From positions 26,908,001 through 26,972,000 of the forward strand of contig NC_083379.1 in NCBI RefSeq assembly GCF_031755915.1: a stretch of DNA of 64,000 nucleotides, read 5' to 3'. Position numbers and translations under genes: made by a program. Of this stretch, positions 11,059 through 21,982 are shown piece by piece; the stretch's first letter is position 1, and each line of letters starts with the position of its first letter. The notes beneath the pieces were generated by a model. That model saw nothing but the letters and a program-made list of their open reading frames with translations. It had not been told where the DNA came from and searched no databases. This DNA is from Ziziphus jujuba. Taxonomy: Eukaryota > Streptophyta > Magnoliopsida > Rosales > Rhamnaceae.

Positions 11059-12020
11059 TGATGAGGACATGACCAAGAGCCCTTCAAGATGGAGCCCAGA
11101 TCCACTTCAAATGTCTACAGGACCCATAACCCAAGCATGAACAAAGAGATTGACAGAGGCACTAAATGGTTTAATCCAAAAGGTGTTTTCAACACAAGGA
11201 AGCAAGTTCATTAGTGAAGATGAACTAAAATTGGTCCATATGATTGGGATGGTGGATGCCAACGTGAAAGAGAGTTTAACGCATAGACTTCTACAACATG
11301 GTGATGTGGCATCATATGGTGACATGGCATCCAACTAAGCTTGGCCAAATTTTATAATTAGGAAAATATTAATTTTTATTTATGTTTTGATTGGATTTTG
11401 GCATGTTGCCTATTTACTTTCCTAATTTAGTTTTTATTAGGTTTTTAAATTACTTTCCCAATTTTATTAGAGTTGAATTGGTCAAAAAATTAAAGACCAT
11501 TTAAATTAGGAAACTAGGAGCTAAATTAGGTTTCCTAAACCTAACCACATTAGGTTTCCTAAACCTAACCAAATTAGGTTTTCTAAACCTAACCAAATTA
11601 GGTTTTCTAAACCTAATCATATTAGGTTTCCTAAACCTATCAAAATTAGGTTTCCTAAACCTAATTTTCGTCCGTTATTATTCCACCTTTACTGTTAGCA
11701 AATTTAGGAAAGCTTTGCGATTTATTTTGCCTATTTAAAGGCACATAAGTCATGGATAAAGGGGAGATTACAATTTTGATTCAAAGTGAGAGTGATTATC
11801 ATGGTTCTCTAAGAACTATATCTCAAGCTTTGTTTGTGGAGTTCAAATTTGACTTATCAATAGGTTATTCCGCACCCTATTATGGCGTCTTCACTATACC
11901 AAGGTTCTTACCTCAAATATAGATAACGGGTCAAGGTCTTCCATCAATAACTTGTAATTAGATGGTCCTAATTCAATCTTTGTTACGAGTTTAGAGGCAG
12001 GTCGCTCTAGGTTCGTATCA
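11059..12020 (+). mobile_element. Solo family 1 LTR inside family 2 element
   Basis: 962 bp, TGATGAGGACATGACC to GTTCGTATCA, with six hairpin units at 11525-11665. Flanks are TTTAA (11054-11058) and TTTAG (12021-12025), one mismatch, and the host reading frame (KYDT|KPSRSRE) rejoins across it. It is therefore a solo LTR, not an element end. Frame 11150-11338 encodes the integrase tail. Confidence 0.88.
11525..11665 (+). repeat. 24-bp hairpin minisatellite, six units
   Basis: Six units of about 24 bp built on ATTAGGTTTCCTAAACCTAA. Each is an inverted repeat (TTAGGTTT / AAACCTAA) around a 3-base centre. Confidence 0.85.
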
Positions 12021-12889
12021 TTTAGTATCATATTTTACCTCATATTTATGTGCTTGGACAGATTTGGCTTTAAGCTCCTTTCTTGGTCGATTGGTGCTTT
12101 CTTCTCCCACCTTCTGCTTTGGCTTGCTTTCATAGGTTGGATTGTTTCTCCAGCCACTTGGAATTGATGTTCTGCTGTGGGCAATGCCCTCCAAACTGTG
12201 AGGCTACACCCCTCCTCTTGAATTGATGCTTCAATTTAATAGCCACATGTAACATCTCCTCAAATTCCACATATTCTTGCCATTCTAGTTGGTTGGCTAT
12301 CTCATGATTCAAACCACCAAGGAATCTTGCCATGGTTGCCTCTCTATCTTCATTCATGCTCACTCATCATGAGCATCTCCATCTCCTTGCAATAATCCTC
12401 CACTGACCTACTTCCTTGAGATAGGGATTGAAAACCTTTGATGCAGCAACCTATGATAATGTGATAGTACGAACCGCTTCCTCATGGCTCCTTTCATTTG
12501 TCACCACGTAGTGATCAAGTCATCACCAACTCTCCTTCAAGTGTTTTGCTCATTTGTCACCTTCTTGGCCTCTAAATAATTATGACAATAAAAAATCATC
12601 TCCATTCTCTCCTCCCATTCCAAATAAGCTTCTAGATCACTTTTTCCCATGAAAGGTGGAATGTTTACCTTGATGTTCCCAAGATCATCATCTTCACTCC
12701 TTGCTAGTCTCCCACAGATTGGCCTTTCTTGAGGTTCAAAAATTTCATCAACTGTAGTTGCTCCAAGACAACCCTCATGCCCGGTTGCTCACCACTCCCC
12801 AAAGCTCGGTAACCGCAATGGAATCGTATGAACTCTTCTTCGTTAACTCTTAAAGGTGGATCTCCTCTTCTCACCCTTGAATCTACCAC
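12021..12889 (-). pseudogene. Family 2 gag
   Basis: Minus-strand gag broken by stops and shifts. The N-terminal frame 12889-12704 reads MVDSRVRRGDPPLRVNEEEF (its first codon is GTG, so the true start is uncertain) and ends KFLNLKKGQSVGD. The middle is frameshifted. Frame 12363-12130 gives NEDREATMARFLGGLNHEIA, EEMLHVAIKLKHQFKRRG and a Gln/Asn-rich stretch. The domain order matches a retrotransposon gag capsid followed by a basic linker. It leads into the zinc knuckle at 11058 across the solo LTR. Confidence 0.8.
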
Positions 12890-14029
12890 ATTAGTATAAA
12901 TAATTCAAAAATAAAATAACACCTCACCAAATTCACTCCCTCACGTGTTTCACTCAAACAAGGTCTCAACACTTGTGTTTTCACACTAGTTTCGGCTTTT
13001 ACGCTTTTTTAAGCTCACACACTCTTGCATTTTTCCACTCAATGAATTATCTCAAAGTTCTAATTAAAACACCCAAAAAATAGCAATTAGATCACAAGTA
13101 TGTTCTAATTAAACTTATCAACAAAACAATAGCAAAAATTAAGTAATACCAAATGAATTTAACAAATCTTAGTTTTTGGCTTTTCTAGGCAAAATAAGGC
13201 AAATCAATGAGAAAATTTTGGAATTTCTAAGAACTGGACCAGATGGTAAGAGTTTAATGGTTCAAGAATAAAATTTAGGAAAAAGAATTTTAAACTCAAA
13301 CAAGAATCAAATTGAACAAAAATATAGATTAGTGTTGGGTGTTGTTCTTGTAATTCAAGTTCTGTTTCAATTCCTTTATCTAATTTTAATCCAAATAATT
13401 TAACCACCCAAAATTCAAATATCCAGCAGCAAAAATAATTCTCCAGCAACTCCAAATATGTAACAAATAGTCAACAATGCAGCAGTTCAAAGAATTTTCC
13501 AGCAAACACCAAATTCAACAAACTGAATTTTTTTTTTAATTCGGCTTTTGCTTCTTATTATTTTTTTTTTCGCTGATAGAACATAAAAAAACTGCAATAG
13601 CAAAGATCAACACTAAAAATTGCAATTCCACACCAAAAATCCACCAAACCCGTGCCCTCCAATAAAAACAAAAGTGCAGTTTTTTTTTAAAAAATATTTG
13701 TTCGAATTTTCTTTTTTTGTTTTTCGTTTTTTTTTTTTTGTTTTTTTTTTTGTTTTGAATATATGAATGTAAACATTGAACACTAAAAACAGAAAAGAAA
13801 ATTCAACAAAAACCAAATTAACAAAAATGATAATAAAAGACAACCAGCAAACTAGGAAGCAAAAATACGATAAAACTAGGAAATCCTAATTCAAATAGGA
13901 ATGAATTTTTTTTTTTTTGGGACGCAAAACGTGTATGTGATGGATGCAACCTTAACCTAATACTAAAATTGAAGAATAACACAAAAACAAATAAAGCAAA
14001 CAAAGATAGATCAAACCTGAACAAAATTT
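12890..14029 (-). other. Family 2 5' leader
   Basis: No gene seen. About 1.1 kb of AT-rich leader between primer site and gag, with long poly-T/poly-A runs at 13680-13760 and 13904-13918. Fragments of the same leader lie at 5466-6061, 17955-18215 and 43651-44274. Confidence 0.7.
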
Positions 14030-14042
14030 GGCTCTAATACAA
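14030..14042 (-). promoter_or_regulatory. Decayed primer binding site
   Basis: Reverse complement TTGTATTAGAGCC, two changes from the tRNA-iMet type site, next to the 5' LTR. Confidence 0.65.
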
Positions 14043-14044
14043 GA

Positions 14045-15124
14045 TGATACGAACTTAGGACGACTTGCTCCTAAACTCGTATTATATTAGGCCGGATCTA
14101 ATTATGTTCAAGTTCTAATGGTTATCTTGACCCCTAACCAACTTGTGATTAGAAATCTTAGTATATAATAAAGACGCCACAATAGGTGATGGAAGGCCTA
14201 TTAATAAGTCAAACTAAAACTCACTCTCTACTGGTGTTTTAGGTGTTCAAAGAGAACAAAGAGAATTCAATCTCACGAATTAATTTCTATATAAAATTCA
14301 AGCTTAATTCTTATTGAAAATTAAGCCTTTCAATAGACTACAAAGTCACGAAAATAAATCCTAAAAAACAAAGGGAAAATTGACCATACAAAGTGGTTTC
14401 CTATGGTGGCCGAAATTCTCACTCCTTTCCTAATCTAATTTGGATTAATTAATTCCTTTATTTTGAATTAGGAATTAATTAAGTGAAAATAATAAAATGA
14501 ACTTTCATAAACTTATTTCTCCAAAAAATAAATAAATAAAAACAAAAAAGTAATGGTACTTTCCTAAAACAAAAAGTAGAATCAAATTAGAAAACTAAAA
14601 ACTAGCATTTTGACTAAGTTGACTTTGACCAATCTTTGATCTCTTTGAGCTCCAAATTAGATTCTATATGCCTTTTAGGATGCCAAATAAGCTTATTATG
14701 GAGTCCCACACGTTGCCCTTGCTTGGAGGAAAGAGAAAAAGCCAACAGGCCAAATTTACTAACTCTTCGTACAACCCCTTTTTGGACGACTTTGAAGCTG
14801 CTTTGACCTGATTCCATCTCCTCTTAGACATATGTATTGAATCCATGAAACATTGGAACCATTTCATGCTTCCTCGCCTCCATAATTGCACCAAAATCGC
14901 TATCCGGGTCCGTATAGGCTTCCACCACCTGTATGCTCAAAATAAGTCTTAGATCTTCGGGTATGGATAAGTCCTTTTGAACATGAATTACTCCCTAGAT
15001 AAAGATAGCAAGATTGTCCTTAAACTTCTTAGCTTAGGCCCTTGTGATCGGCTCGGCCTTCATCCGTATCGGGTCGGCACCCCAGCGGGTTGTCGATTGA
15101 GCGGGTTCGGGCGGATTCGCATCA
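14045..15124 (-). mobile_element. Family 2 5' LTR
   Basis: 1080 bp in reverse; on its own strand it starts TGATGCGAATCCGCC at 15124 and ends GTATCA at 14045. The first 60 bases are much richer in GC than anything around them. The LTR-encoded integrase tail is present but carries stops. Confidence 0.85.
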
Positions 15125-15129
15125 CGAGT
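15125..15129. repeat. Target site duplication CGAGT (right)
   Basis: Exact copy of 8632-8636, outside the family 2 5' LTR. Confidence 0.9.
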
Positions 15130-15455
15130 GAGAGATGACTATGAGGAAGAAGATGAAGACATTGGTTTGGGAACTAATCAATTCCATGGGAAAGAGAGGT
15201 TAGATCGAGGCAATGACTATGGAGGAATTAAGATGAAAATACCATCATTACAAGGTAAAAGTGGTCCAGAAGAATATCTCGAGTAGGAGAAGAGAATTGA
15301 GATGGTATTTAATTGTCAAAACTACTCCGAGGCTAAAAAGGTTAAATTAGCCGCCGTTGAATTCACGGACTATGCTATTGGATGGTGAGACAAAGAGACA
15401 CTTTCTAGGAGGCAAGCGGGTCAAAGACCTATAAATACATGGGAAGAGATGAAAA
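15130..15455 (+). pseudogene. Family 1 gag, continuation after family 2 insertion
   Basis: Continues the gag begun at 8392: DDYEEEDEDIGLGTNQFHGK, KMKIPSLQGKSGPEEYLE, then TAG in place of Trp, EKRIEMVFNCQNYSEAKKVK, and a TGA in place of a Trp codon near 15389 (GW-W-DKE in other copies). It ends at TWEEMK near 15455, where the sequence switches to family 3 gag within a shared GAGATGAAAAGG. Nonfunctional. Confidence 0.8.
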
Positions 15456-16702
15456 GGTAGATTCAACTAGTACAAGAAGGAGGAGCCATGGGAAGACAAT
15501 TAGGGTATCAAGCTTAAAATACCTTCGTTACATGGTAAGATGGATCTTGAAGCTTACCTTGAGTGGGAGCAAAGAGTTGAGATAGTTTTTGACAGTCATG
15601 ATTACTCGAAATCTATGAAAGTCAAGCAAGTAAGTGTGGAGTTTCTTGATTATGCTCTAAAGTGGTGGGAAAAGGAATGCATACTAGGAGGAGAGTTGGC
15701 TAAGCACCAATTTCTACATGGATAGAGATGGAAACTTAAATGAGAAAGAGGTTTGTACCTTGCATTTTTATCGTCATATTTATCAAAAGTTACAAACTTG
15801 TTCTTAAGGTTCAAGGAGTGCAGAGGAGTACCACTAAGAGATGGAGTCTCTATTGCTTAGAATTAATATTGTGGAGGATGAGGAATCTACAATGGCTCAT
15901 TTTCTTGTGGGTTTGAGAAAGAATATTATTGACCAAGTAGATTTGTTCCAATATATGGATCTGAAGGAGATGTTGCATATAGCAATCAAAATAGAACAAC
16001 TCAAGAGGAGGGTACCACACATGTATTTAGTTCACCAAATTTTTGGAAATCAATAACTAATTTGTGGAGCACCAATAAAGACAAACAAGATTTCAAAACA
16101 GCTTCAAGGCAAAAAATAGAAGCTAAGGTCGAATGTTCTAAGCCACCCCAATCAAGTAAGTCCAATCCAACCCTTTCTTGTAATCGTGATATAATTTGTT
16201 TTAATTGTCAAGGCAAGGGACATAGAGCTAGCGAAAGTCCAAATTGAAGGACAATGGTCATACAAGAGAGTGGAGGAGTAGAGTCCGACAATCAGGATTT
16301 AAGTGACAATGAGATGCCACCTTTGGATGATTGCCTTGATTATGAAGATGAGGAAGAGTTAGCATATCGTGAAGGATTAACTTTGGTTGCGAGACGAGCA
16401 TTGGCATTGTACAAAGATGAGAAGGATACACAACGTGAGAACATCTTTCACACTAGATGCAAAATCCAAGACAAGATATGTAGTATGATAATGGATGGAG
16501 GTAATGGTGCAAATGTTGCTAGTACTTTGCTTGTTGAAAAATTATATTTACCTACATTTAAACATCCAGATCCCTATAGATTACAATGGTTGAGTGATAA
16601 TGGTGACGTAAAGGTGACTAAACAAGTATGGGTTACTTTTTCCAATCAAGTAATACATTGATGAATTTTTGTATAATGTAATTCCTATGGAGGCTGGACA
16701 TT
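15456..16702 (+). pseudogene. Family 3 gag and protease (first copy)
   Basis: Diverged chromovirus-like gag-protease in several frames. 15540-15725 reads MDLEAYLEWEQRVE and VEFLDYALKWWEKECI, then breaks. 15841-16056 gives ESTMAHFLVGLRKNIIDQVD and KEMLHIAIKIEQLKRR. 16062-16247 holds the zinc knuckle CFNCQGKGHRASES, whose last cysteine is serine. 16254-16661 is acidic linker plus protease, with RENIFHTRCKIQDKICSMIM, DGGNGANVAS and DPYRLQWLSDNGDVK. The protease keeps Asp but has MDGGNG where relatives have IDGGSC. It is interrupted at 16703 by a solo LTR in the ...EAGH stretch. Nonfunctional. Confidence 0.8.
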
Positions 16703-17594
16703 TGATAGGAACCTAAAGCAACCTGCCTCTAAACCCGTAACAAAGATTGAATTAGGACCATCTAATTAGAAGTTATCAATGGAAGACCTCGAACCTTGAC
16801 CTATATTTAAGGTAAGAACCTTGGTATAGTGAAGGCACCACAATAGGGTGCGGAATAACCTATAGATAAGTCGAATTTGACCTCCACAAACAAGGCTTGA
16901 AAAAGTTCGATATGGTTCTTAAAGAGCCAAGAGAATCACTCTCACTTTGAATCAAAATTGTAATCTCCTCTTTATTCATGACTTATGTGCCTTTAAATAG
17001 GCAAAATAAGTTACAAAGCTTTCCTAAATTTGCTAAAAGTAAAGGTGGAATAATAATGGACGAAAATTAGGTTTAGGAAACCTAATTTTGATAGGTTTAG
17101 GAAACCTAATGTGATTAGGTTTAGGAAACCTAATGTGGTCAGGTTTAGAAAACTTAATTTAGTTCCTAGTTTCCTAATTTGAATGACCTTTAATTCTTTG
17201 ACCAATTCAACTCTAATAAAAACTAAATTAGGAAAGTAAATAGGCAACATGTCAAAATCCAATCGAAACATAAATAAAAATTAATATTTTCCTAATTATA
17301 AAATTTGGCCAAGCTTAGTTGGATGCCATGTCACCATATGATGCCATATCACCATGTTGTAGAAGTCCATGTGTTAAACTCTCTTTCACATTGGCATCCC
17401 CCATTCCAATCAGATGGATCAATTTTAGTTCATCTTCACTAATGGACTTGCTTCCTTAGGTTGAAAACACCTTTTGGATTAAACCATTTAGTGCCTCTTT
17501 CAATCTCTTTGCTCGTGCTTGGGTTATGGGTCTTGTAGACATTTGAAGTGGATCTGGGCTCCATCTTGAAGGGCTCTTGGTCATGTCCTCATCA
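16703..17594 (-). mobile_element. Solo family 1 LTR (minus strand)
   Basis: 892 bp, reverse orientation, 5' end TGATGAGGACATGACC at 17594. It has four hairpin units at 17066-17158 and a TATTTAAAGG promoter block near 16990. Flanks ACATT (16698-16702) and ACACT (17595-17599) differ at one base, and family 3 protease resumes after it, so it is a solo LTR. Confidence 0.85.
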
Positions 17595-17954
17595 ACACTT
17601 GTAATAAGGTCTTCTTTGGCAATATGACAATGATGCTTTACATCATGATCGATCTAATATGAATGAGTTTAATTTTAAAGGTAAGAGAGTTGTACTTGCA
17701 CCATTATCTCCTAGAGTAAGTACTGGAAGATCAAATAGCCATACAAAAGTTAATGGGGAAGCAAATTACATGAGAGGCCGATAATCAAAAGGGAGAAAGA
17801 ATGATTCCACCCTTTCGGCCAACAATAAAAAGACAAAGGAAGAGAAATCACATGAGATCGAGCTGCATTATAAGAAATAGAGTATTAAACCCATAGGTGA
17901 AAGTGAGAGGAAAGAAAAAGAAAGACAAGAGGGAAAAAGGGGAAAGAAAAGGAA
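17595..17954 (+). pseudogene. Family 3 protease end and linker
   Basis: Continues from 16702: the LGRPWQYD-type end of protease is decayed (stops), then DRSNMNEFNFKGKRVVLAPL (about 17648-17707) and a Lys/Glu-rich linker (SERKEKERQEGKRGKK). It stops inside GGAAAGAAAAGGAA, where it meets a family 2 leader fragment. Confidence 0.7.
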
Positions 17955-18215
17955 TTTGCTCAAAGTTCCAATTAAAACACCCACAAAACATAATTACATC
18001 ACAAGTATGTCTTAATTAAACTTATCAACAAAATAGTAGCAAAAGTAGGCAATACCGAAAGAATTCAACAAAACCTAGTTTTCGGCTTTTCTAGGCAAAA
18101 TAAAGCAAATTAATGGGAAAATTTTGGTAATAGATTATGATTTCAAGAATAAAATTCTAGAAAAAGAAATTCAAATACGAATGAGAATAGTTGTTGGTTG
18201 TTGTTCTTTGTAATT
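17955..18215 (-). mobile_element. Family 2 leader fragment (minus strand)
   Basis: Matches the family 2 leader near 13050-13340 (same orientation), with small indels. Noncoding and truncated at both ends. Confidence 0.7.
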
Positions 18216-18370
18216 CATCCATTTTTATGGTTGTTTTCTTAAAATTCTTCCTCTTTTACCTAGATTAAGAAAATTAAATAATTAAGTATCTTTCCATAAC
18301 AAATTAACACAAACTAACAAATATTAAGCTATAAATATGGCATAAAATCATCAATATTTTAGACCTAACA
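18216..18370 (-). mobile_element. Family A LTR fragment, terminal piece
   Basis: Matches the last 155 bases of the reversed family A LTR (as at 27845-27997), ending exactly at AGACCTAACA. Confidence 0.8.
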
Positions 18371-18795
18371 CCAATGATTTATTAACAAAGCATATTACTA
18401 ACTAAATAAAACTCAACATATATTAAAATAATTAAACCTTCATAATTAGGGCTACATCATAACTCGAGCTATGAAAATTAGTTTATGGAAAAAATAAATT
18501 CAACATCCATAATTATTAAAAATAATAAGATTCACAATTAAAGAGAAAAGAAAAGAGAATAAAAACTATTGAAGAAATTCTTCTTCAAAATCTCTCCAAG
18601 TCGTAGCCTTCTTCTCTAAGTAAGCCCATGTCTCTACGTCCCCTCCAAACTCTCCAATTGATCTTCTAAAACTCTAAAACTTTAAAATCCTAGAATCCTG
18701 AAGAGAACTTTAGAAACTTCCAAATTTTGGTTTGTTTCTACTTAAGTCTCCTAAAAACTATTAAATAACTCTTTAAACTTGTATCTCTTCCTAAA
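18371..18795 (-). mobile_element. Family A LTR fragment, middle piece, out of order
   Basis: Matches the interior of the reversed family A LTR (as at 26842-27260), starting at CCAATGATTTATTAAC. It follows the terminal piece rather than preceding it, so the two LTR parts are in swapped order but the same orientation. Confidence 0.8.
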
Positions 18796-19124
18796 CTCAA
18801 ATTTTGGTTTAAACTATTAAATCTTAGACAAATTTCTTATTATTTTTGCATGTATTTTTGCCTATAAAAGGGCTTCAATTTCATTAATACAATAACATTT
18901 GATCTTTAGCAAAATTTAATACTTATGAGAGTTAAATTCTTTTGATTCTCCAACAACTATCCTTTAAACTTTTCTAATTTGAGAATTGAAGTTCAATCCT
19001 TGACTTATCAATAGGGTATTTCTGCCACCCTTTTGTAGTGTCATTCATTCCAAAAGATCCTAAATCAATTATGATCAAGTATTAGTTTGCACAAATCTAG
19101 GTTGGATTGCTTAGGCTCGTATCA
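18796..19124 (+). mobile_element. Family 3 5' LTR, 3' part
   Basis: Truncated LTR ending GGCTCGTATCA at 19124, followed by a primer site. It matches the last third of the LTR at 21123-21982. A TATAAAAGGGC promoter-like block lies at about 18863-18873. Confidence 0.75.
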
Positions 19125-19127
19125 ATT

Positions 19128-19140
19128 TGGTATTAAAACA
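19128..19140 (+). promoter_or_regulatory. Decayed primer binding site of family 3
   Basis: TGGTATTAAAACA lies three bases after the LTR end, a mutated tRNA-iMet type site. Confidence 0.6.
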
Positions 19141-19589
19141 AGGTTTCTAATTTTAAGGTTTGATTATCTTTTATTTTTAATGTCTATGTTTTTGCTGCAA
19201 TATAGCTTTAGATTAGATTGCACTCTAGCATATTTTTGTTAGTTTTTCATTATCATCAACATCCAAAAAAATAAATAAATAACAAAATAAAATTTAAAAA
19301 AATTGAAAAAAATCTTCTTGCATTAGATTTTGTTTAAGTCCGAATCTTATTCAGGTTTTGCTGCGTATCAAGCTTTGTTTGGGTCTAAAATATTTTGCTG
19401 TCCTTGCTTCCAAATCTTTAATTTTAGTTGAAATTGTATCAATTGTTCTCTTTGAAGAATTTTGTTTTTGTGTGATTTTTGCTTGCTAAATTTTAGTCAT
19501 TAATTTAGCAGTATTATCATATTATCTTGATAAAAAAAATTTGCACCAGATTGCGTCCTCACCAAAATACATTGGTGTAGTTTGTGAGT

Positions 19590-19705
19590 TGTGTTGAATT
19601 ACTTAGATTGAAATAGATATTTTGTGATATAGTTGCTGTTGAATTACTAGATATTTGGTGGTATTGTTGCTGTTGAATTACTTGATATTTGGTGATATTT
19701 TGTGA
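19590..19705 (+). repeat. Degenerate tandem repeat in family 3 leader
   Basis: Three imperfect units of roughly 38-45 bases, each with GTTGAATTACT and a following GATATTT(G/T)GTG block. Confidence 0.65.
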
Positions 19706-19790
19706 TTTGTTAAAAAAAAAGTAAAAAAAAATGTGAAAGTCAAAGTTTATTGTGAAGATTATTGAGATCTTGTTGCTGGTTTTAGTTAAG

Positions 19791-19819
19791 ATATATTTAT
19801 ATATATATATATATATATA
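19791..19819. repeat. (AT)n microsatellite
   Basis: Near-perfect alternating AT run with a single interruption. Confidence 0.85.
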
Positions 19820-20341
19820 CTGCAAATTGAGTGATTTAGGTTTCACCAGGAAAAGAAGAACTAAACCTTGTGATTCAAAGAAACAATTAAGGCCTATTCA
19901 AGGTATTATTTTCTTACTCTTTGATTCTTTGGTTTAATTGACTCTTTGTCATCTTAAATTATCCTTTTTCTATCTAAATCACTTGTCATTTCTAGATTTA
20001 TTATTGTGGTCAATTTGTTTCAATTTTTCAATCAATATTTTTCATGTCTGAAACTAGTTGTTCTATTACTCGTTTTTGCTTGTTTCTTGTTCGTCAATTC
20101 TATTAATAAGTTAATTGGACCTAACTTTCATATTAGTATTGTTTGGGATTTAGCTTGCAAAGAACCAGTGAATTAAACTATGAGAAGAAAAAGGCAAAAG
20201 AGTGTCAGCTCATTAGAGGGTAAAAGCTAAATTATTGTGCAAACATGAGTGTTGAGACCTCAATTGAATAAAACACGTGACCGAAATTGTGAGGATCTCT
20301 TATATTATTGTATTTTTATTACAAATCTTTTTCTAAAATAA

Positions 20342-20875
20342 ATGGCACAGATTTTGACCCAAGGGTTTTACAAGCTCTAATTGATGACATAATGGAGAAG
20401 CTCAATGTGAATTCAAGGCCGAATTGAAGGCAAAAAATAAAAAAGCTTAGGGGAGAAATTAATGAAGTCAAATCAAGGATAGATGCTTCCGTACAACAAA
20501 CCTCCCCATAAGTTGGAAGAAATAGGTGAAAAGGTGTGCAAAGTAATAAACATACTAGTAGGATTGATGGAGATGGCTGGGGAGATGAAAAGGTAGATTC
20601 AACTAGTACAAGAAGGAGGAGCCATGGGAAGACAATTGGGGTATCAAGCTTAAAATACCTGTATTACATGGTAAGATGGATCTTGAAGCTTACCTTGAGT
20701 GGGAACAAAGAGTTGAGATGGTTTTTAACAGTCATGATTACTCGAAATCTAGGAAGGTCAAGCAAGTAAGTGTGGAGTTTCTTGATTATGCTCTAAAATG
20801 GTGGGAAAAGGAATGCATACTAGGAGGAGAGTTGGGAAAGAAAAGGAAGGCATTTTATGCAAAACAAAGTTAAAT
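20342..20875 (+). pseudogene. Family 3 gag, internally deleted (second copy)
   Basis: Begins at ATG 20342 (MAQI), but a frameshift follows at once; DPRVLQALIDDIMEKLNVNS reads in the next frame. Frames 20536-20769 and 20676-20873 overlap; the second carries MDLEAYLEWEQRVE and VEFLDYALKWWEKECILGGE, as in the copy at 15540. After GGELG it jumps to KKRKAFYAKQS, the region following protease, so most of gag, the zinc knuckle and protease have been deleted at a GGAAAGAAAAGG stretch. Confidence 0.78.
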
Positions 20876-21122
20876 CAAGAAAGCTTTCTTGTGTAATAAG
20901 CCAAAGTTTGTAATGACATATAAAGAAATGTTACTTGAATTATTTTGGCTAACCTTAAAGATCATATTTTGTCTAGTTCTAAAGTATTTATTTTGTGGGA
21001 AAACGAAAATGTCTTTCCAAAGGAGATTCCTAAAGGATTACCTCCATTAATAGGAATTGAATATCAAATAGATTTCATTCTTAAAGCTTCAATTCCCAAC
21101 AAGCCTGCATACAAAATCAATT
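20876..21122 (+). pseudogene. Family 3 pol, N-terminal part
   Basis: Two frames cover the region before RT. The second (20945-21127) reads NVFPKEIPKGLPPLIGIEYQ and IDFILKASIPNKPAYKIN, the usual lead into gypsy RT. It is interrupted after KPAYKIN by a truncated family 3 LTR and resumes at 21983 with PKEMKELQ. Confidence 0.75.
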
Positions 21123-21982
21123 ACTAGAGTTCGTGCAAAGAGGTTTAAAGAAGCATTGGATGGTCTTATCTGAGATGTGCTTACCAATCAAGAATGTGAG
21201 AGTTTTACTAAGGAAGAATCAAATTTGACAACAATATTTTGCATTGAAGGCATCAGATATGAAAGCATGAAAGAAGACAATGTTAGGGGCAATTTGGTTA
21301 TTTCTCAAGAGCGTGATGACTAGCATTATGATGACCTGGCATCCTTAGGCTCGTGGCATGATATGTGGCATCTAAGTGGCCATCCAACATGGCTTGAAAA
21401 TAAAGAAATCAGTTTGTTTCCTTTTTAGGCCAATTATGTGTCTTACTTGATCACCAAGCTATCTGCTCTCCAAGTTTTACAATTTTAATTTTTTTTCAAT
21501 TTTAGGAAATCTTTAATTTTTGTTATGTTTTTAATTACTTTTGGTTGGAAAATTAACTAGTTTCCTAATCTTTAGTTGTCATGCTATTAGGAACTTTTCT
21601 AAACTATAAAGGAGTTGACTAGTCAAATTTAAATTAGGAAATAAGTTATAATTTAGGTTTTTGAGTTTAGAAAGGTATTTTAGATGAATTTGTTATCATT
21701 TTTCCATGTATTTTTTGCCTATAAAAGGGCTTCAATTTCATTAATACAATAATCTTTGATCTTTAGCAAAATTCAATACTTGTGAGAATTAAACCTTTTG
21801 GTTCTTTAACAACTATCCTTTGAACTTTTCTAACTTGAGAATTAAAGTTCAATCCTTGAATTATCAATAAGGCATTTCTGTAATCCTTTTATGGCATCAT
21901 TCATTCCGAAAGAACCTGAATCAATTGGACGATTGAGTATTAGTTTGTACAAATTTAGATTGGATTACATAGGCTCATATCA
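21123..21982 (+). mobile_element. Family 3 solo LTR, 5' truncated
   Basis: 860 bp. It opens inside the LTR-encoded integrase tail (TRVRAKRFKEALDGLI) and ends GGCTCATATCA. RT coding flanks it on both sides (KPAYKIN | PKEMKELQ), so it sits inside pol as a former solo LTR whose first part was lost at a CAAT microhomology. Confidence 0.75.

Larger units (their letters stand above)
8637..15124 (-). mobile_element. Family 2 Ty3/gypsy element, defective, with perfect TSD
   Basis: A whole minus-strand element: 5' LTR 14045-15124, leader and gag 12021-14044, zinc knuckle and protease about 10502-11058, a short pol remnant 9773-10501, and 3' LTR 8637-9772. Flanking CGAGT duplications show one clean insertion into family 1 gag. 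Most of pol (RT core, RNase H, integrase core) is missing, so it cannot move on its own. It later received a solo family 1 LTR at 11059-12020. Confidence 0.9.
19141..20341 (+). other. Family 3 5' leader
   Basis: No gene seen. About 1.2 kb, T-rich. It holds a degenerate tandem repeat at about 19590-19705 (GTTGAATTACT...GATATTTGGTG units) and an (AT)n run. It ends at an ATG at 20342. Confidence 0.65.
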
